Shown here: positions 13,769-17,060 of the stretch, piece by piece | How positions within the stretch are numbered: position 1 is the stretch's first letter | Layout: every line of letters begins with the position of its first letter | Assembly (NCBI GenBank): GCA_028684435.1 | Contig: JAQUFX010000023.1 | Location: 1 to 17,060, forward strand | Direction: 5' to 3' | Origin: Bacilli bacterium | GTDB taxonomy: Bacteria > Bacillota_I > Bacilli_A > RF39 > UBA660 | DNA length: 17,060 nt | The notes under the pieces: generated by a model | Databases searched by the model: none | What the model saw: the letters and a program-made list of their open reading frames with translations, nothing else | What the model was told of the DNA's origin: nothing | Program-made: the position numbers and the translations under genes

Positions 13769-14620
13769 ATGAAAGGAATCTTAGGACGTAAAGTCGGTAT
13801 GACCGAAAAATTTACTAAAGATGGAAAAGTTATTCCTGTTACAGTTGTAAGTGTAGAACCTAATGTAATAACTCAAATAAAAACAGTTAATACAGATGGT
13901 TATAATGCTATTCAATTAGGTACTATAGATAAAAAAGAAAAACGTACAACTAAAGCAGAATTAGGACATGTTAAAAAAGCAAATGTCTCTCCTAAGCGCT
14001 TCTTAAAGGAAATTAAAGTATCTAATCCTGAAAATTATGAACTAGGAAGCACATTAAAAGCAGACATATTTGAAGTTGGAGAAAAGGTTGATGTAACCGG
14101 AACTTCTAAAGGGAAAGGTTTTTCTGGGGTTATAAAACGCCACAATTTCTCAAGAGGGCCTGAAACTCATGGCTCAAGGTATCATAGAAGACCAGGATCA
14201 AGAGGACCTATGAGACCAATGAGAGTATTAAAAGGAAAAAAACTATCTGGACATATGGGAGCAGAAACTATTACCATACAAAATTTAACTATTATCGAAA
14301 TTGATACTGAATTAAATTATATATTAGTTAGTGGTAATATTCCAGGAGCTAAAAATTCTTTAGTAACAATTAAAGAAGCTATTAAAGGTGGTAAAAAAGA
14401 AGAGTTTGAATTAATTTCTTATGAAGAAGTTGTTGAAACAGAAGAAGTAAATGAAGACGTGGTTATAGAATCAATCGATGAACATGTTGAAGAAAATAAA
14501 ACTGAAGATGTAATTGAAGAAAAAATCGAAGAAAATAAAACTGAAGATGTGGTTGAAGAAGTAATTGCAGAAACTACTGAAGATAATCCTGAAAATTTTA
14601 AAGAAGAGGAAAGTAAGTAG
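13769..14620 (+). CDS. rplC: Large ribosomal subunit protein L3 with acidic C-terminal extension
   Basis: 283 aa, against the usual 205-215. Residues 1 to about 210 are a normal L3: MKGILGRKVGMTEKF at the start, VDVTGTSKGKGFSGVIKRHNF, and the RYHRRPGSRGPMRPMRVLKGKKLSGHMG loop region that reaches the peptidyl transferase centre. From about 213 the chain becomes a Glu-rich tail of about 70 residues with a repeated 13-aa unit (EENKTEDVIEEKI, EENKTEDVVEEVI). The matching DNA repeat is 14489-14511 and 14528-14550, 39 nt apart and identical over 23 nt. AGGAGG precedes the ATG. The tail has no membrane or known binding motif; its role is unknown. Confidence 0.97.
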   Translation: MKGILGRKVGMTEKFTKDGKVIPVTVVSVEPNVITQIKTVNTDGYNAIQLGTIDKKEKRTTKAELGHVKKANVSPKRFLKEIKVSNPENYELGSTLKADIFEVGEKVDVTGTSKGKGFSGVIKRHNFSRGPETHGSRYHRRPGSRGPMRPMRVLKGKKLSGHMGAETITIQNLTIIEIDTELNYILVSGNIPGAKNSLVTIKEAIKGGKKEEFELISYEEVVETEEVNEDVVIESIDEHVEENKTEDVIEEKIEENKTEDVVEEVIAETTEDNPENFKEEESK

Positions 14621-14628
14621 GTGATAAA

Positions 14629-15252
14629 ATGGCAAAAATAGATATTATTAACCTTAAGGGTGAAAAAGTAAAAGATATAAAATTAAATGATGATGTTTTT
14701 GGTATTGAAGCAAATCAAAATTCAGTCAAAAAAATGATTAAATTACAACTTGATTCAATCAGACAAGGAACACAAAAAGCTAAAACCCGCGCTGAAGTAT
14801 CTGGTGGGGGAAGAAAACCATATCGTCAAAAAGGTACCGGTAATGCTCGTCAAGGATCAATTAGAGCACCACATTATCGAAAAGGTGGAGTAGCATTTGC
14901 TCCAACTCCAAGAAGTTATACATTTAAAATTAATAAAAAAGAAAGACTGCTTGCTCTAAAAAGTGCTTTATCTATTAAAGCAAACGAAAAAGTTATTAAA
15001 ATAATTGATTCTTTAGAGTTAACAAGTCTTAAAACAAAAGAAGCTAAAGCGTTAATGACTAAACTTAATTTAAGCGGCAAAATATTATTTGTTATCAATG
15101 GAGATGCAGAAAACATCTATATGGCGACAAGGAATTTAAATAATATTGCCGTTATTATGGTAAATGAATTAAATGTTTATGATTTAATTCATGCTGATTA
15201 TGTAGTAATGGACGAAGCTTCTTTAAAACATATAGAGGAGGTGCTTAAATAA
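14629..15252 (+). CDS. rplD: Large ribosomal subunit protein L4
   Basis: 207-aa L4, of usual length. Its basic extended loop (about residues 40-90, with GGGRKPYRQKGTGNARQGS and RAPHYRKGGVAFAP) lines the exit tunnel. L4 is the classical repressor of the S10 operon in enterobacteria and a macrolide-resistance site. The start lies 9 nt after the L3 stop with TAGGTG as ribosome site, and the end overlaps the next start by one base (TAATG), so translation is coupled. Confidence 0.98.
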   Translation: MAKIDIINLKGEKVKDIKLNDDVFGIEANQNSVKKMIKLQLDSIRQGTQKAKTRAEVSGGGRKPYRQKGTGNARQGSIRAPHYRKGGVAFAPTPRSYTFKINKKERLLALKSALSIKANEKVIKIIDSLELTSLKTKEAKALMTKLNLSGKILFVINGDAENIYMATRNLNNIAVIMVNELNVYDLIHADYVVMDEASLKHIEEVLK

Positions 15253-15524
15253 TGGATTTAAATATTATTTATTCACCAGTTATTACTGAAAAATCTTCAG
15301 CTTTAGCAGAAGATGGAAAAACTTATGTTTTTAAAGTTGATAAAAGAGCTAATAAAACGCAAATTAAGCTTGCAATTGAAAAAGCTTTTGGAGTAAAGGT
15401 GAAAAGTATAAATACTCTTAATACTAAACCAAAGAAAAAAAGAGTAGGTAAATACACCGGATTAACAAAAACATATAAGAAGGCTATTGTAAAGTTAGTT
15501 GATGGCCAAACTATAGAAATGTAG
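15252..15524 (+). CDS. rplW: Large ribosomal subunit protein L23
   Basis: 90-aa L23. YSPVITEKSSALAEDGKTYVFKVDKRANKTQIKLAIE and the basic segment TLNTKPKKKRVGKYTGLTKTYKKAIV are clear family blocks. It sits beside the tunnel exit and docks trigger factor and the signal recognition particle. The ATG shares its A with the L4 stop codon, and GAGGTG lies inside the end of rplD. Confidence 0.97.
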   Translation: MDLNIIYSPVITEKSSALAEDGKTYVFKVDKRANKTQIKLAIEKAFGVKVKSINTLNTKPKKKRVGKYTGLTKTYKKAIVKLVDGQTIEM

Positions 15525-15533
15525 GTGAATAGA

Positions 15534-16367
15534 GTGGCAATTAAAAAATATAAACCAACAACGCCAGGTCGTAGAGGAATGACTACTTTAGCTAATAATG
15601 AATTAACGGCTAAAAAACCAGAAAAGACCCTTTTAAAAAAGGTTAAAAAAACTGGGGGACGTAATAATTTAGGTAGAACTACGGTATGGCATATTGGTGG
15701 TGGCGCAAAAAGACAATATCGATTAATCGATTTTAAAAGAAATAAATTAGGTATAACAGCGAGAGTAGCAACAATAGAGTATGATCCTAATCGCACTGCA
15801 AATATAGCTCTTTTAAATTATAAAGATGGTGAAAAAAGATATATTTTAGCACCTAGAAATTTAAAAGTAGATATGATAGTTGAATCAGGAGAAATATGTG
15901 ATATCAAAGTCGGAAATGCAATGATGATTAAAAATATCCCAGTTGGTACTGTTATTCATAATATAGAATTAAAACCTGGAAAAGGTGGCGAACTAGCTAG
16001 AAGTGCTGGAACAAGTGCTCAAATTCTTGGCCGTGAAGAAAAATATGTCGTTATTAGACTTGGGTCGGGAGAAACTAGAAAAGTTTTAGGTAATTGTATG
16101 GCTACTATTGGTGAAGTTGGCAATGAAGAACATGAGCTTATTAAACTTGGTAAAGCTGGACGTTCAAGACATCTTGGGATTAGACCAACAGTTCGTGGTT
16201 CGGTAATGAATCCAAATGATCACCCTCATGGTGGTGGAGAAGGAAAAACCGGTATTGGTATGAAAGCTCCAGTTACTCCTTGGGGTAAACCAGCATTAGG
16301 GCTTAAAACTCGTAAAAAGAAGAAAACATCTAGCAATTTAATTATAAGTCGTAAAAAGAAGAAATAG
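15534..16367 (+). CDS. rplB: Large ribosomal subunit protein L2 (GTG start)
   Basis: 277-aa L2, normal length, needed for subunit joining and peptidyl transfer. It begins VAIKKYKPTTPGRRGMT (read as MAIKKYKP), followed by GRNNLGRTTVWHIGGG, the central RNA-binding fold, and the C-terminal NPNDHPHGGGEGKTGIG with the conserved His near the catalytic centre. A GTG at 15525 directly after the rplW stop would add three residues. The GTG at 15534 is preferred because AGGTG at 15523-15527 is spaced for it and the family starts with AIKKYKP. The L23 stop is part of the ribosome site, so spacing is minimal. Confidence 0.97.
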   Translation: MAIKKYKPTTPGRRGMTTLANNELTAKKPEKTLLKKVKKTGGRNNLGRTTVWHIGGGAKRQYRLIDFKRNKLGITARVATIEYDPNRTANIALLNYKDGEKRYILAPRNLKVDMIVESGEICDIKVGNAMMIKNIPVGTVIHNIELKPGKGGELARSAGTSAQILGREEKYVVIRLGSGETRKVLGNCMATIGEVGNEEHELIKLGKAGRSRHLGIRPTVRGSVMNPNDHPHGGGEGKTGIGMKAPVTPWGKPALGLKTRKKKKTSSNLIISRKKKK

Positions 16368-16381
16368 GAGGATAAGATAAA

Positions 16382-16645
16382 ATGGCAAGAAGTTTAAAAA
16401 AAGGGCCTTTCGCTGATGAAAGCCTAAAGAAAAAAGTAAAAACTTTAAATGAGAATAGAAAAAAAGAAGTAATTAAGACTTGGTCTCGTCGTTCTACTAT
16501 CTTCCCAGATTTTATTGGTCATACGATAGCAGTACATAACGGTCGTGAATTTATACCAGTTTATATAACTGAAGAAATGGTCGGACATAAATTAGGTGAA
16601 TTTGCTTTAACTCGTAAATTTAGTGGCCATTCAGGAAAAAAATAG
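16382..16645 (+). CDS. rpsS: Small ribosomal subunit protein S19
   Basis: 87-aa S19 of the 30S head. MARSLKKGPFADESL, TWSRRSTIFPDFIGHTIAVHNGREFIPVYITEEMVGHKLGEFA and the Lys-rich end after TRKFSGHSG are textbook. The ATG lies 14 nt after the L2 stop with GGAGG at 16367-16371. Confidence 0.98.
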   Translation: MARSLKKGPFADESLKKKVKTLNENRKKEVIKTWSRRSTIFPDFIGHTIAVHNGREFIPVYITEEMVGHKLGEFALTRKFSGHSGKK

Positions 16646-16656
16646 GAGGATTATAG

Positions 16657-16998
16657 ATGGAAGCATATGCAAAACATAATATGGCAATGATAGCACCTCG
16701 TAAAGCAAGATTAACTCTTGATTTAATTAGAGAAAAAGATATAAAAACTGCTGAAGCTATTTTAAAAAATACCAATACAAAATCTAGTCGTCTAATTATA
16801 AAAGTTTTAAATTCAGCGGTTAGTAATGCAACCAATAATTTCGAAATGAATAAAGACGATTTAATAATATCTGAATGTTTTATTAATCCCGGACCTATTC
16901 TTAAAAGAATTAAATTTGGTTCAAAGACTAAAGTTGATAGAAGAGATAAAAGAACAAGTCACATAACTATTAAAGTTAGTGATGGTAAGGAGGCTTAA
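16657..16998 (+). CDS. rplV: Large ribosomal subunit protein L22
   Basis: 113-aa L22. MEAYAKHNMAMIAPRKARLTLDLIRE is the N-terminal block, and ECFINPGPILKRIKFGSKTKVDRRDKRTSHITIKV is the long beta-hairpin region lining the exit tunnel, a macrolide-resistance site. The gene starts 11 nt after rpsS with AGGAGG before it, and its end contains the ribosome site of rpsC. Confidence 0.98.
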   Translation: MEAYAKHNMAMIAPRKARLTLDLIREKDIKTAEAILKNTNTKSSRLIIKVLNSAVSNATNNFEMNKDDLIISECFINPGPILKRIKFGSKTKVDRRDKRTSHITIKVSDGKEA

Positions 16999-17001
16999 GA
17001 T

Positions 17002-17060
17002 ATGGGACAAAAAGTAAATCCTACTGGATTAAGACTTGGAATTAATAAAGAATGGCAAAG
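17002..17060 (+). CDS. rpsC: Small ribosomal subunit protein S3, 5' end only
   Basis: The first 19 complete codons read MGQKVNPTGLRLGINKEWQ, the characteristic S3 start. GGAGG inside the end of rplV serves the ATG. The gene continues past the window edge in the expected operon order. Confidence 0.97.
   Translation, partial: MGQKVNPTGLRLGINKEWQ

Noticed and set aside
15323..15796. 157-codon minus-strand frame
   Set aside because: It is antisense to rplW and rplB and has no family features; a shadow of lysine-rich coding sequence.
1..17060. CRISPR array, insertion sequence, prophage or defence system
   Set aside because: No spaced repeat array, transposase, integrase, phage or nuclease gene is present in any frame.

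Overview
This is an AT-rich chromosomal segment from a low-GC, wall-building member of the Bacillota, probably an uncultured or host-associated lineage of Bacilli near the Mollicutes. The evidence is very AT-rich intergenic DNA, purine-rich Shine-Dalgarno sites, peptidoglycan and undecaprenyl genes, and the standard bacterial S10 ribosomal cluster. Tryptophan is encoded by TGG, and the housekeeping frames run uninterrupted under the standard bacterial code. All 19 complete genes end in TAA or TAG, none in TGA. No taxon can be named from this window alone.

Left end (1-2725): the 5' end of a probable tRNA-Trp gene runs off the window on the minus strand. A second, defective 5' half of the same tRNA lies 147 bp upstream of it. 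murD follows on the plus strand. Then comes a gene-free stretch of about 595 nt with its own strong promoter and many complementary segments, directly upstream of a 172-aa four-helix membrane protein carrying a DxxxD motif. This layout matches the OLE (ornate, large, extremophilic) RNA and its membrane partner OapA, and it is the most notable system here.

Middle (2726-9513): a bidirectional terminator; a 58-aa ribbon-helix-helix-like gene starting at TTG, with a stop-riddled partial tandem copy beside it; a fused ABC ATPase/FtsX-type permease with its own terminator; a short-chain dehydrogenase; and a likely transcription unit of uppP, a membrane-anchored thioredoxin-like protein without active-site cysteines, a membrane-anchored glucosaminidase-like protein with four cysteines, and a 50-aa rubredoxin-like zinc ribbon. 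That unit looks envelope-related: lipid carrier recycling plus wall remodelling. A 16-bp inverted repeat closes it.

Right-centre (9508-12977): a polyprenyl-phosphate glycosyltransferase (minus) is divergent from a sugar-transfer-associated ATP-grasp enzyme (plus), which is convergent with an EctB-like diaminobutyrate aminotransferase (minus) with no ectA or ectC nearby. Their roles may be linked in a surface polymer, but that is inference.

Right end (13273-17060): promoter, structured leader and the start of the S10 operon in canonical order (rpsJ-rplC-rplD-rplW-rplB-rpsS-rplV-rpsC), with very short spacings. L3 carries an unusual acidic, internally repeated C-terminal tail.
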